A stretch of DNA of 19,486 nucleotides from an uncultured Roseateles sp. (GTDB taxonomy: Bacteria > Pseudomonadota > Gammaproteobacteria > Burkholderiales > Burkholderiaceae): assembly GCA_946886855.1 (NCBI GenBank), contig CAMPJJ010000102.1:1-19486 (forward strand). The letters run 5' to 3'. Positions 1 to 7,334 of this stretch are shown in pieces. The notes below the pieces were generated by a model. It saw only the letters and a list, made by a program, of their open reading frames with translations, made no database searches and was not told the DNA's origin. Within the stretch, counting starts at the first letter, position 1; every line of letters starts with the position of its first letter. The position numbers were made by a program, and so were the translations under genes.

Positions 1-968
1 AGGTTCTTCTTCCAGTTGAAGCTCGGCGAGCAGTTGTAGGCCAGCAGCTTGCCGGGGAACTTGGCGTGGATGGCTTCGGCGAAGGCCTTGGCGAAGGCCA
101 GGTCGGGCTTGCCGGTCTCGCACCAGATCATGTCGGCGTAGGGCGCGTAGGCCAGGCCGCGGCTGATGGCCTGGTCCAGGCCGTTGCGGGTGCGGAAGAA
201 GCCTTCGACGGTGCGCTCGCCGGTGCAGAAGGGCTTGTCGTTGTCGTCGATGTCGCTGGTGACCAGGTCGCCAGCCTCGGCGTCGGTGCGCGCCAGCAGC
301 ACGGTGGGCACGCCCATCGTGTCGGCCGCCAGGCGCGCCGCGACCAGCTTGGCCACCGCTTCCCGCGAGGGCACCAGCACCTTGCCGCCCATGTGGCCGC
401 ACTTCTTCGCGGCGGCCAGCTGGTCCTCGAAGTGGACGCCCGACGCGCCCGCCTCGATCATGGCCTTCATCAGCTCGAAGGCGTTCAGCACGCCGCCGAA
501 GCCGGCTTCCGCGTCCGCGACGATGGGGGCGAAGTAGTCGATGTCGCTCTTGCCTTCGCTCCACTGGATCTCGTCGGCGCGCTTGAAGGTGGCGTTGATC
601 TTCTTGACCACCTTGGGCACCGAGTCCACCGAGTACAGCGACTGGTCAGGGTACATCTCGCCGTTGCTGTTGGCATCGCCGGCCACCTGCCAGCCCGACA
701 GGTAGATCGCCTTCAGGCCGGCCTTGACCTGCTGCATCGCCTGGTTGCCCGTCAGCGCACCCAGCGAGTTGATGAAGGGCTCGGTGTTCACCAGGTTCCA
801 CAGCTTCTCGGCGCCGCGCTTGGCGAGCGTGTGCTCGATGTTGATCGAGCCGCGCAGGCGGACCACGTCGGCCGCCGAATAACCGCGCTGGATGCCTTTC
901 CACCGGGGGTTTTCGGCCCAGTCTTTTTCGAGGGCGGCGATCTGCTGTTCGCGGGTCAAGGTCGTCAT
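1..968 (-). CDS. aceA: Isocitrate lyase, 5' part (partial)
   Basis: Isocitrate lyase cleaves isocitrate to glyoxylate and succinate, the first step of the glyoxylate shunt in the cytoplasm. About 322 residues are visible; the family is usually about 430, so the C-terminal quarter lies beyond the left edge. The N-terminus [17 protein letters not shown], the catalytic motif KKCGHMGGK (Cys at residue 190, near Cys195 of E. coli from memory) and the substrate-loop motif [10 protein letters not shown] at the edge of the window are diagnostic. The start at 968 is set by an AGGAG (975-979) six bases upstream. The gene is alone on its strand here and is preceded by a long AT-rich regulatory stretch. 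Identification is essentially certain. Confidence 0.97.
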   Translation of the reverse strand, partial: MTTLTREQQIAALEKDWAENPRWKGIQRGYSAADVVRLRGSINIEHTLAKRGAEKLWNLVNTEPFINSLGALTGNQAMQQVKAGLKAIYLSGWQVAGDANSNGEMYPDQSLYSVDSVPKVVKKINATFKRADEIQWSEGKSDIDYFAPIVADAEAGFGGVLNAFELMKAMIEAGASGVHFEDQLAAAKKCGHMGGKVLVPSREAVAKLVAARLAADTMGVPTVLLARTDAEAGDLVTSDIDDNDKPFCTGERTVEGFFRTRNGLDQAISRGLAYAPYADMIWCETGKPDLAFAKAFAEAIHAKFPGKLLAYNCSPSFNWKKN

Positions 969-1439
969 GGTGAGCTCCTGCTGTTTCGAGTGAAGTTGCA
1001 AAACCGATGACTCAAATCTAGATGCCCCGCCCTCCGGCGTGTGAGCCGATGTCTTATATAAGACCTATTTTTTAATCATTTAAAATCAATGACTTGCGAA
1101 ACAAAAACCGGATCGTGAGAGTAGCTCTTCCATGATGAGAAATCTTGCGGCGCTGCAGCACACCAGTTTTTTGCATGCCGACAAGTTCTTTTCATGATCT
1201 GAAATTTTCTTGGCTGCGGGAACGATGGGTTGCTTCGAATGCACGAGTCCCTCCCTCATTTGCAGCAGTCGTCCCTCGCTGGCCGGCAAGTCGATGTCCG
1301 ACCCCGGGCGGTCATCCCTCGCACTAGGGATTCGTGCCGCGACCTGATTTCAGGCCGCCGCGTGCCGGGGCAACCGGTCGTGATCCGCGGCACCGTGGCG
1401 ACCTCCCGATCGCGCGGCGGACGTTTCAAGGAGAAGACG
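969..1439. promoter_or_regulatory. Long intergenic region between aceA and the 56-aa ORF
   Basis: This gap of about 470 bp has no convincing gene. Positions 1050-1200 are clearly richer in A and T than the surrounding DNA and presumably hold the aceA promoter. The part from 1240 to 1430 returns to high GC and would be the leader of the small + strand gene at 1440. Short open frames here have neither typical codon use nor good ribosome binding sites. Confidence 0.6.
1051..1064. promoter_or_regulatory. Perfect palindrome upstream of aceA (candidate operator)
   Basis: GTCTTATATAAGAC is a perfect 14-bp inverted repeat 83 bp upstream of the aceA start codon. On the minus strand it contains a TATATA that could serve as a -10 element, with a weak TTAAAT 17 bp upstream. 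A regulator bound here would therefore compete with RNA polymerase. The palindrome is directly visible; the binding protein is unknown, and a GntR- or IclR-type dimer is only a guess. Confidence 0.5.
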
Positions 1440-1610
1440 ATGATTCAAGCAATTGCCGGTGCGGTGCTTCCGCAGCTGCTGGGTGGCATCACCGGCGGCA
1501 ACAGCGCGGGTTCCTCGGGCGGCGGCCTGCTGGGCGACATCGCCAAGACGGTGGCGGGCCCCCTGCTGGGCGGTGCGGCCAACCTGCTCGGCGCGGGCAA
1601 GCTGTTCTGA
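1440..1610 (+). CDS. Small glycine-rich hydrophobic protein (56 aa), unknown function
   Basis: The 56-residue product starts MIQAIAGAVLPQLLGG, has a Gly/Ser-rich middle (residues 19-29) and ends in a second Leu/Ala/Gly segment that finishes KLF. Gly and Leu make up a large share of it, with the Gly spacing seen in membrane-associated or self-assembling small proteins. The start is well supported by AAGGAG at 1428-1433, six bases before the ATG, and the gene is followed at once by a strong terminator. I recognise no family. It could be a small membrane-active or structural peptide. An upstream in-frame extension to 1230 is open, but it lacks a comparable ribosome binding site and its composition is unlike the rest. 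Confidence 0.7.
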   Translation: MIQAIAGAVLPQLLGGITGGNSAGSSGGGLLGDIAKTVAGPLLGGAANLLGAGKLF

Positions 1611-1626
1611 TCCACGCCTGAATGGC

Positions 1627-1659
1627 AAAAGGGGCGTCCTGCGGGACGCCCCTTTTTTC
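1627..1659. terminator. Bidirectional intrinsic terminator
   Basis: A 13-bp perfect stem (1627-1639 with 1644-1656, core GGGGCGTCC/GGACGCCCC) encloses the tetraloop TGCG. It is flanked by A residues on the left and a T run on the right, so it can stop transcription in both directions. It lies between the convergent 56-aa gene and the solute-binding protein gene and serves both. Confidence 0.9.
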
Positions 1660-1674
1660 ATCGATCCTCCGCGC

Positions 1675-2652
1675 TCAGTCGAGCTTGAGCTTCTGCTGTT
1701 CGACGACCTTCTTGTAGACCGCGTACTCGGCCTTGATCTGCTCCGTGAACTGTTCCGGCGTGTTGCCGATGACGATCGAGCCGGTCTCCTCGATGCGCTT
1801 CTTCACCTCGGGCATCTCGACGGTCTTGCGGGCGGCCTCGTTGATCTTGGCCACGACTTCCTTGGGCAGGTTCTTCGGGCCCAGGATGCCGTAGTAGGCC
1901 ATGCGGTTCACGGGCTCGAGGCCGAGTTCCTTGAAGGTCGGCACGTTGGGCAGCACGGCCAGGCGCTGCGGCGCCGCGACGGCGATGGCCACCAGGCGGC
2001 CGTCCTTGATGAAGGGCAGCGCCGACGGCAGGTTGTCGAAGATCATCGGCACTTGGCCGGCGACGGTGTCGTTCAGCGCCGGGCCGGCGCCGCGGTACGG
2101 GATGTGCGTGACGAAGACGCCGGTCAGGCTCTTGTACAGCTCCATCTGCAGGTGGCCGATGCCGCCGGTGCCCGAGGTCGAGTAGCTGTACTTGCCGGGG
2201 TTCTTCTTCAGCTCGGCGACGAAGGCCTTGTAGTCCTTGGCCGGGAAGGACGGGTGCACGGCGATCACGTTGGGCGTGGCCGCGAGGTTGATGATCGGCG
2301 TGAAGTCCGTCAGCGGGTTGTACGGCGTCTTGGGATTGATCGCGGGGTTGGTGGCCGTGGTGGACACGGTCGCCACGCCCAGCGAGTAGCCGTCCGGCGC
2401 GGACTTGGCGGTGTCGTTGGCGCCGATGATGCCGCCGCCGCCGGCCTTGTTCTCCACGATCATCGTCTGGCCGAGCGGCCCGTTGATGTGCTGCGCGACC
2501 ACGCGGGCCACGATGTCGGTGGTGCCGCCCGGCGCGAACGGGACCACGAGCTTCACCGGCTTGTTGGGATAGGACTGGGCCAGCGCCGCGGCGCAGGACA
2601 GCGACAGCGTGCTCAGCAGCAGGCCGTGTTGGAGGATCGAGCGACGGTTCAT
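1675..2652 (-). CDS. TTT-family (Bug) periplasmic solute-binding protein
   Basis: The protein has 325 residues, the normal length for the Bug/TctC family, which binds carboxylates or other small organic acids in the periplasm. The N-terminus [10 protein letters not shown] plus a hydrophobic stretch ending AAALAQ is a secretion signal. The mature start [17 protein letters not shown] and later [14 protein letters not shown] and [13 protein letters not shown] are family hallmarks. The start at 2652 is chosen over 2685 because GAGGAG lies just upstream of it and the signal peptide is then of standard form. No TctA/TctB membrane partners are adjacent, which is typical of the many orphan Bug proteins of Burkholderiales. 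The ligand cannot be predicted from sequence alone. Confidence 0.93.
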   Translation of the reverse strand: MNRRSILQHGLLLSTLSLSCAAALAQSYPNKPVKLVVPFAPGGTTDIVARVVAQHINGPLGQTMIVENKAGGGGIIGANDTAKSAPDGYSLGVATVSTTATNPAINPKTPYNPLTDFTPIINLAATPNVIAVHPSFPAKDYKAFVAELKKNPGKYSYSTSGTGGIGHLQMELYKSLTGVFVTHIPYRGAGPALNDTVAGQVPMIFDNLPSALPFIKDGRLVAIAVAAPQRLAVLPNVPTFKELGLEPVNRMAYYGILGPKNLPKEVVAKINEAARKTVEMPEVKKRIEETGSIVIGNTPEQFTEQIKAEYAVYKKVVEQQKLKLD

Positions 2653-2763
2653 TGGGCTCCTCGTCATTTTTGAACAAATGGTCACGTGATCGGAACAGCT
2701 TAAGTATGTGGCAGCCCGCCCGGCCTAGCGGAACTACGTAGAGACCTCGTCGCAGGGGCGGCA

Positions 2764-2791
2764 AACCCCACGCCTGGCCTGAGGCGGGGTT
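2764..2791 (-). terminator. Possible weak terminator after queG
   Basis: AACCCC and GCC (2764-2774) can pair with GGC and GGGGTT (2783-2791), with a two-base bulge and an 8-base loop. The hairpin lies about 60 bases downstream of the queG stop codon. The tail on the minus strand is only TTTG, so termination would be weak. Confidence 0.35.
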
Positions 2792-2852
2792 CGGGAGTTC
2801 CGAGGGACATGGCTGCGCTCGCCGCAGCCGCGTCGCACTTCATCGCCGGCAT

Positions 2853-4082
2853 TCAGCCAGGCGATCGGGGAGTGACGGGCAGAACGGCGTCAGGAACGGC
2901 ATCAGGAACGGCGGCAGGCACGTCGCGAGGCGACGCGCCCTGCGCGAGCGCCCACTCGATGTGCTCGCCCACGACGGGCGTCGCTGCCGGGAGCGCCGCG
3001 CGCAGCGCCGCGAGCAGATCGGCGCGCAGCGCCGGCGCCAGGTCTTGCCTCAACGCGTTCCCCATCGCCACGGCGATGTTGCGCTGCCAACGCGCGTGGC
3101 CGATGCGGCGGATCGCGGAGCCTTCGGTGCGCTTGAGGAAGGTCGCCTCGTCCCAGGCGAAGAGCGTCAGCAGCGACGCGTGACCGAGCGGCTCGCGCCA
3201 CTCGAAGTCCGGCAGCGCATTCCTGCGCGCGAACTTGTTCCACGGGCAGGCCAGCTGGCAATCGTCGCAGCCGTAGATGCGATTGCCGATGGCCTCGCGG
3301 AACTCCATCGGGATCGGGCCGTCCTGCTCGATCGTCAGGTAGCTGATGCAGCGCCGGGCGTCGAGCCGGTACGGGGCGACGATCGCCCCGGTCGGGCAGG
3401 CGTCCAGGCAGGCGCGGCACTGGCCGCAGTGCGCCGTCACCGGCTCGCTGGGCGGCAGCGGGAGGTCCAGGTAGATCTCGCCGAGGAAGAACATCGAGCC
3501 GCTGTCGCGGTGCAGCGTCAGCGTGTGTTTGCCGCGCCAGCCGATGCCGGAACGGCTCGCCAGCTCGACCTCCAGCACCGGCGCGGAGTCGGTGAACACG
3601 CGGTGCCCCATCGGACCGACGCGTTCCTGGATGCGGTCGGCCAGCTGCTGCAGCCGGTTGCGCAGCACCTTGTGATAGTCCCGGCCGCGCGCATACAGCG
3701 ACACCTGCGCGCGGGCCGGGTCGCGCATCGCGGCCCATTCGCGGTCCTGCCAGTCCTCGCCGGCGGCCTCGGGCAGGTAGTCCATGCGGGCGGTCAGGAT
3801 GCTGATCGTGCCGGGCACCAGCTCGGCAGGCCTGGCGCGCTTGAGGCCGTGGGCGGCCATGTACTGCATCTCGCCGTGGAAACCGGCGTCCAGCCAGGCC
3901 TGCAAACCGGCTTCCGCATCGCTCAGATCGACGTGCGCCACGCCAATCTGTGAGAATCCGGACTCAAGCGCCCAGGCGCGGACCTCGACCATCAGCGCCC
4001 GCAGCGCGTCGGGGTCTCGGGAGGGGCTCGAGGGGTCGTCGGAAGACGCATCGGGCCGCAGGGTGTTGACCAGGGAATTCAT
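2853..4082 (-). CDS. queG: Epoxyqueuosine reductase QueG
   Basis: QueG reduces epoxyqueuosine to queuosine in tRNA, the last step of queuosine synthesis, using cobalamin and two [4Fe-4S] clusters. The product has 409 residues. Two ferredoxin-type motifs are intact: CGQCRACLDACP (Cys 219, 222, 225, 229) and CDDCQLACP (Cys 272, 275, 279). The N-terminal half contains LQAWLDAGFHGEMQYMAAHG and ARPAELVPGT, close to E. coli QueG as I remember it. The protein is somewhat longer than usual because of an Asp/Ser/Pro-rich N-terminal segment and a C-terminal tail with a repeated VPDA. The start at 4082 lies 5 bp from the divergent tsaE start. A later ATG at 3992 would still keep the core domain, so the N-terminus is uncertain. 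Confidence 0.95.
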   Translation of the reverse strand: MNSLVNTLRPDASSDDPSSPSRDPDALRALMVEVRAWALESGFSQIGVAHVDLSDAEAGLQAWLDAGFHGEMQYMAAHGLKRARPAELVPGTISILTARMDYLPEAAGEDWQDREWAAMRDPARAQVSLYARGRDYHKVLRNRLQQLADRIQERVGPMGHRVFTDSAPVLEVELASRSGIGWRGKHTLTLHRDSGSMFFLGEIYLDLPLPPSEPVTAHCGQCRACLDACPTGAIVAPYRLDARRCISYLTIEQDGPIPMEFREAIGNRIYGCDDCQLACPWNKFARRNALPDFEWREPLGHASLLTLFAWDEATFLKRTEGSAIRRIGHARWQRNIAVAMGNALRQDLAPALRADLLAALRAALPAATPVVGEHIEWALAQGASPRDVPAAVPDAVPDAVLPVTPRSPG

Positions 4083-4087
4083 CGCAG

Positions 4088-4594
4088 TTGAGCATTCTAG
4101 AAACCCGCCCGTACCGTTGGCCCGACGAGGCCGCCTGCGAACGTTTCGCACAGGCGTTGGCCCGCTGTCCGCAGATCGCGGACCTCAGCATCGAACTCGA
4201 CGGCGGCCTGGGCGCCGGCAAGACCAGCCTGGTGCGCCATCTGCTGCGCGCGCTGGGGGTCACCGGCCGCATCAAGAGCCCGAGCTACGCGGTGGTCGAA
4301 GACTACGCCCCGCCGGGCCTGTCCGGCCAACCCGCCCATCATTTCGATTTCTACCGCTTCAGCGATCCGCGCGAGTGGGAGGACGCGGGCTTCCGCGACC
4401 TGTTCGCCGCGCCGGGGCTCAAGCTCAGCGAATGGCCCGAGAAGGCGGCCGGCATGCTGCCGACGCCGGACCTGCGGCTCCTGCTCCAGGTCAACGACGA
4501 CGACAGCCGCGACGTTCGTGCCGAAGCGCGCACGTCGCGGGGTCAGGCCTTGCTGGCCGAGCTGGACCGGCAACTCGCCGGACCTTCCGACTGA
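4088..4594 (+). CDS. tsaE: tRNA t6A biosynthesis ATPase TsaE
   Basis: TsaE is the small ATPase that supports the TsaB-TsaD complex making N6-threonylcarbamoyl-adenosine at tRNA position 37. The 168-residue protein has a Walker A motif GGLGAGKTS (residues 39-47), the SPSY motif after it, HFDFYRF, and the EWPEKA motif, all in family order and at family length. The start must be the TTG at 4088: the frame is closed by a TGA at 4067, no ATG or GTG lies between, and the next in-frame ATG is far into the gene. It begins the rightward block and is followed 25 bases later by amiC. A position next to an amidase gene matches the tsaE-amiB order of enterobacteria. Confidence 0.93.
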   Translation: MSILETRPYRWPDEAACERFAQALARCPQIADLSIELDGGLGAGKTSLVRHLLRALGVTGRIKSPSYAVVEDYAPPGLSGQPAHHFDFYRFSDPREWEDAGFRDLFAAPGLKLSEWPEKAAGMLPTPDLRLLLQVNDDDSRDVRAEARTSRGQALLAELDRQLAGPSD

Positions 4595-4619
4595 TCCGAC
4601 GGCAACCGCCCTGCCTCAC

Positions 4620-6140
4620 ATGACCGCAGACATGAACGGAGACATGAACGGAGACATGACCGGCCTGCCCGCCTCCACCATGGACACGAGCGTCGACACC
4701 CCGCCGCCTGACGCCGACCTGCCGTCCCGCGGCCGCCGCAAGGCCCTGGGCCGCATGGGCGCGACGGTGCTGAGCTTCTCCGTGCTGCCCGCCGTGCCGG
4801 CACTGGCCGCGAGCGCCGCCAACATCGTCGCGGTGCGGGTCTGGCCGGCGAGCGACTACACCCGGGTGACGATCGAGTCCGATCGCCAACTGGCGGCCAA
4901 GAGCTTCATGGCGGCGAATCCGGACCGGCTCGTGATCGACATCGACGGGCTGGAGCTCAACGCCGGCCTGAAGGAGCTGCTGGGCAAGGTCAAGCCGGAC
5001 GATCCGTTCATCGCGGGCGTGCGCGTGGGCCAGAACCAGCCGCGCGTGGTGCGCATCGTGCTGGACCTGAAGCAGACGGTGGCGCCGCAGGTCTTCACGA
5101 TCGAGCCGGTGGCGGCCTACCAGAACCGGCTGGTGCTGGACCTGTATCCGACGCGCGAGCGCGACCCGCTGCTGGACCTGGTGCGCGGGAAGGAGGCGGC
5201 CGAGACCGCCGCGGCGCAATCGGTGAACGACGCGCTGGGCGAGCTGATCGGCCGCATCGACCGCCCGCTGTCGGCGGCCTCATCGGCCGAGCAGGCCGCG
5301 AGCGCCGCGGCGACGCCGTCGCAGCGCCCGGCCAGCGCGACGGCGATCGCGAAGATCGACACCCCGCCGCCGCCTGCGCCGCCGCTCAAGGAAGTCGCGC
5401 CGGAGATGAGCCAGACCAAGCTGGACCGGCTGATCGTCATCGCGATCGACCCCGGCCACGGCGGTGAGGATCCGGGCGCGATCGGCCCGTCGGGGCTGAG
5501 AGAAAAGGACGTGGTGCTGGCGATCGGCAAGAAGCTGCGCGACCGGCTGAACTCCAACCCGCGCATCCGCGTGATGATGACGCGCGACGCGGACTTCTTC
5601 GTCCCGCTGAACGAGCGGGTGCGCAAGGCGCGGCGGGTGCAGGCCGACCTGTTCGTGTCCATCCACGCGGACGCCTTCATCACGCCGAAGGCGCGGGGCG
5701 CCTCGGTCTTCGCGCTGTCGACCAGCGGCGCGAGTTCGACGAACGCGCGCTGGATGGCCGACAAGGAGAACGCGGCCGACGTGATCGGCGGCGTCAACAC
5801 CAAGGTGGTGAAGGACGCCGGCGTGCTGCGCGCGATGCTCGACATGAGCACCTCGGCGCAGATCAAGGACAGTCTGAAGCTGGGCGGCGAAGTGCTGGGC
5901 CAGATCGGCAAGTTGGCCAAGCTGCACAAGGGCAGCGTCGAGCAGGCCGGTTTCGCGGTGCTGAAGGCGCCGGATGTGCCGTCCATCCTGGTGGAGACGG
6001 CCTTCATCTCCAACCCCGAGGAAGAGGCCCGATTGCGCGATCCGGACTACCAGGACGACCTGGTCAAGGCGCTGGCGACCGGCATCGCGCGCTACTTCGC
6101 GAAGAACCCGCCGCTGGCGGCGAGGCATCGGGCGTTGTGA
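4620..6140 (+). CDS. amiC: N-acetylmuramoyl-L-alanine amidase, Tat-exported (AmiC type)
   Basis: This zinc amidase cleaves the amide bond between muramic acid and the stem peptide during daughter-cell separation. From the ATG at 4620 it has 506 residues. A Tat signal follows a short leader: RGRRKALG (twin Arg at 39-40) and a hydrophobic stretch ending ALAAS. An AMIN domain spans about residues 68-180 (septal peptidoglycan targeting in the family). A linker rich in Ala and Pro leads to the Amidase_3 domain from about 270. Zinc ligands H280 (DPGHGG), E295 (REKD) and H349 (SIHAD) and catalytic E459 (VETAFISN) are all present. Several in-frame ATGs (4620, 4632, 4644, 4656, 4680) lie before the Tat motif, so the exact start is uncertain. 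Confidence 0.95.
   Translation: MTADMNGDMNGDMTGLPASTMDTSVDTPPPDADLPSRGRRKALGRMGATVLSFSVLPAVPALAASAANIVAVRVWPASDYTRVTIESDRQLAAKSFMAANPDRLVIDIDGLELNAGLKELLGKVKPDDPFIAGVRVGQNQPRVVRIVLDLKQTVAPQVFTIEPVAAYQNRLVLDLYPTRERDPLLDLVRGKEAAETAAAQSVNDALGELIGRIDRPLSAASSAEQAASAAATPSQRPASATAIAKIDTPPPPAPPLKEVAPEMSQTKLDRLIVIAIDPGHGGEDPGAIGPSGLREKDVVLAIGKKLRDRLNSNPRIRVMMTRDADFFVPLNERVRKARRVQADLFVSIHADAFITPKARGASVFALSTSGASSTNARWMADKENAADVIGGVNTKVVKDAGVLRAMLDMSTSAQIKDSLKLGGEVLGQIGKLAKLHKGSVEQAGFAVLKAPDVPSILVETAFISNPEEEARLRDPDYQDDLVKALATGIARYFAKNPPLAARHRAL
4626..4660 (+). repeat. 12-bp tandem repeat with stacked start codons
   Basis: The unit ACATGAACGGAG occurs twice in direct succession, with imperfect copies (ACATGACCGCAG, ACATGACCGG) before and after. 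Each unit carries an in-frame ATG and two carry GGAG, so the repeat encodes MNGD units and offers several alternative start sites at the front of amiC. Confidence 0.8.
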
Positions 6141-6406
6141 CGGTGTTCGACGATCAGCCCGCGGCGCCCCGACCGCTGTTCGGGTTCGGCTCGATCCTGC
6201 TGGCAGGGTTCATCGGCGGGCCACTCGCTGGAGGCGTACTGGCCTTTCACAACGTGCGCCGCGGCGCACCGGGACGTCCTCGCAACATCCTTCTCGCGTT
6301 CTTCGTGGCGACCTCGCTGATCTGGCTATGGTGCATCAGCCATGTACCGCCGGACTTGATCTCGCATCTGCTCGTCCATGTGCCGCTCTGGATCGTCTCG
6401 GCTTGA
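6137..6406 (+). CDS. Small membrane protein (89 aa), probably C-terminally truncated
   Basis: The gene starts with GTG inside the amiC stop codon (GTGA, 4-base overlap), a standard arrangement for translational coupling. The product has a hydrophobic segment around ILLAGFIGGPLAGGVLAF (about residues 19-36), a basic loop NVRRGAPGRPRN, a second segment LLAFFVATSLIWLWCI (about 52-67) and a third near the end (LLVHVPLWIVS). The GGPLAGG-x-N-x-RR pattern resembles small uncharacterised membrane proteins of proteobacteria that I recall as longer. The final Ala codon and the TGA stop lie inside an 80-bp fragment of a tricorn protease gene (6401-6480), so the native C-terminus appears to have been lost. 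Function is unknown. Confidence 0.65.
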   Translation: MTVFDDQPAAPRPLFGFGSILLAGFIGGPLAGGVLAFHNVRRGAPGRPRNILLAFFVATSLIWLWCISHVPPDLISHLLVHVPLWIVSA

Positions 6407-6480
6407 ATGCATAGGGCATGAAGTCGCCGCCCGAGCCCGCGTCCTGGTCGATCAGCATCGCCTTCGGGCCGTAGATGGCG
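6401..6480 (-). pseudogene. Fragment of a tricorn-type protease gene (catalytic-Ser segment)
   Basis: These 80 bases match 7822-7901, inside the intact tricorn-like gene and in the same orientation, at 77 of 80 positions. Differences are at 6408 (T/C), 6414 (G/C) and 6435 (G/T). Similarity ends abruptly on both sides. On the minus strand the fragment encodes AIYGPKAMLIDQDAGSGG followed by DFMPYAFK, including the serine that would be the S41 nucleophile. All three differences are synonymous, so the two copies diverged while both were under coding constraint. No start codon, stop codon or flanking gene sequence remains. Confidence 0.9.
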
Positions 6481-6512
6481 TCGACCGATCCATCCCTGTC
6501 GGCCAAGGTGAC

Positions 6513-6911
6513 TCAGCGCTTCCTCTTCAATGATTTTTCCGCGACGACGCCCTGCTGTACCCCGAGCAACGGTGCGCCATCACGCGATAGCGTGCCGAAA
6601 CCATCCAGCACAATCACAACCCCGGCGGCCGTGCGAATGCTGAGCTGGAGCTCTGCGCCCATTGCGGACACGTATTTCCGCAGTGTCGACAGCAGCATGT
6701 CGCTCCGCTTCTCCAGTTGAGCGACCGCGTTCTGCTTGATCTGCAAGACATCAGCCAACTCGGTCTGGGTTTTCTCCAAAGCGCGACGAGCCTGAGCCAA
6801 TGTCTCCGCGTAACGAATCATGTCGTCGGCCATCTCACGACTCTTGGCCTCAACCTTGGCGCGCCGCTCCGGCGGAAGCGCCGCGACGATGCTCTTGAGT
6901 GATCGGCTCAT
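6513..6911 (-). CDS. XRE-family antitoxin (HigA type)
   Basis: The 132-residue protein carries a Cro/C1-type helix-turn-helix at about residues 38-85, with ALEKTQTELADVLQIKQNAV as the core, preceded by a charged helical region. It is the second gene of a toxin-first pair: the ATG at 6911 follows the toxin stop by four bases, and GAGG within the toxin end provides the ribosome binding site. In such pairs this protein neutralises the toxin and represses the operon. The C-terminus extends beyond the usual short strand region with a roughly 30-residue tail ending in KSLKRKR, which I do not recognise. Base composition is less GC-rich than in the flanking housekeeping genes, which fits acquisition by transfer. 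Confidence 0.88.
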   Translation of the reverse strand: MSRSLKSIVAALPPERRAKVEAKSREMADDMIRYAETLAQARRALEKTQTELADVLQIKQNAVAQLEKRSDMLLSTLRKYVSAMGAELQLSIRTAAGVVIVLDGFGTLSRDGAPLLGVQQGVVAEKSLKRKR

Positions 6912-6915
6912 TTCA

Positions 6916-7320
6916 TTACCTCGCAAACGTCTTGACCTGATTGCCCTTGCGGACCAGATGATCCGCAAATCGCCGATCAGCGACGCGAATCAACTGCTCG
7001 TAGAACATCGCCTGACTCCTGCCCTGCTTCGCTCCTGCTACCAGCACGCATGCCTGTCGATCAGGATCAAACGCGAATGCAGCGCGCCACCCTTCCCTGC
7101 CGGCATTTGCAGTGAACCGCAGCTCCTTCATGTTGGGAAACTTCGACCCGTGAAGCGTGTCCACGTGCGGCCTGCCCGTCATTGGCCCCGTCAGTTCAAT
7201 CGCGCCGGCTGCGCCGACCAAAGCGTCTTGGACATCCATGTCCAAGGCTTCAAATTCGGCGACGAAGTCATCATGAAAGAAGACTTCCCATGCACCGGCA
7301 AGACAATCTGACGAGGACAT
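6916..7320 (-). CDS. RelE/ParE-superfamily toxin (HigB / Gp49-like)
   Basis: The 134-residue product has the layout of Gp49-type HigB toxins: WEVFFHDDFVAEFEAL near the N-terminus, then GRPHVDTLHGSKFPNMKELRF and WRAAFAFDPDRQACVLVAG. Family members are ribosome-dependent or free mRNA interferases. It precedes the XRE antitoxin by four bases, the usual higBA order. I choose the ATG at 7320 because AAAGG (7329-7333) lies eight bases upstream; the ATG at 7326 is too close to that site. The conserved part only begins about ten residues in. The pair sits in the segment that interrupts the amiC-mutL neighbourhood. Confidence 0.9.
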   Translation of the reverse strand: MSSSDCLAGAWEVFFHDDFVAEFEALDMDVQDALVGAAGAIELTGPMTGRPHVDTLHGSKFPNMKELRFTANAGREGWRAAFAFDPDRQACVLVAGAKQGRSQAMFYEQLIRVADRRFADHLVRKGNQVKTFAR

Positions 7321-7334
7321 GACCATAACCTTTG

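Noticed and set aside
66..1010. Long + strand open frame opposite aceA
   Set aside because: It is the antisense shadow of the isocitrate lyase gene in high-GC DNA; the minus strand has the conserved motifs.
1086..1289. 67-codon minus-strand frame upstream of aceA
   Set aside because: It has no ribosome binding site, odd composition, and lies in the AT-rich control region.
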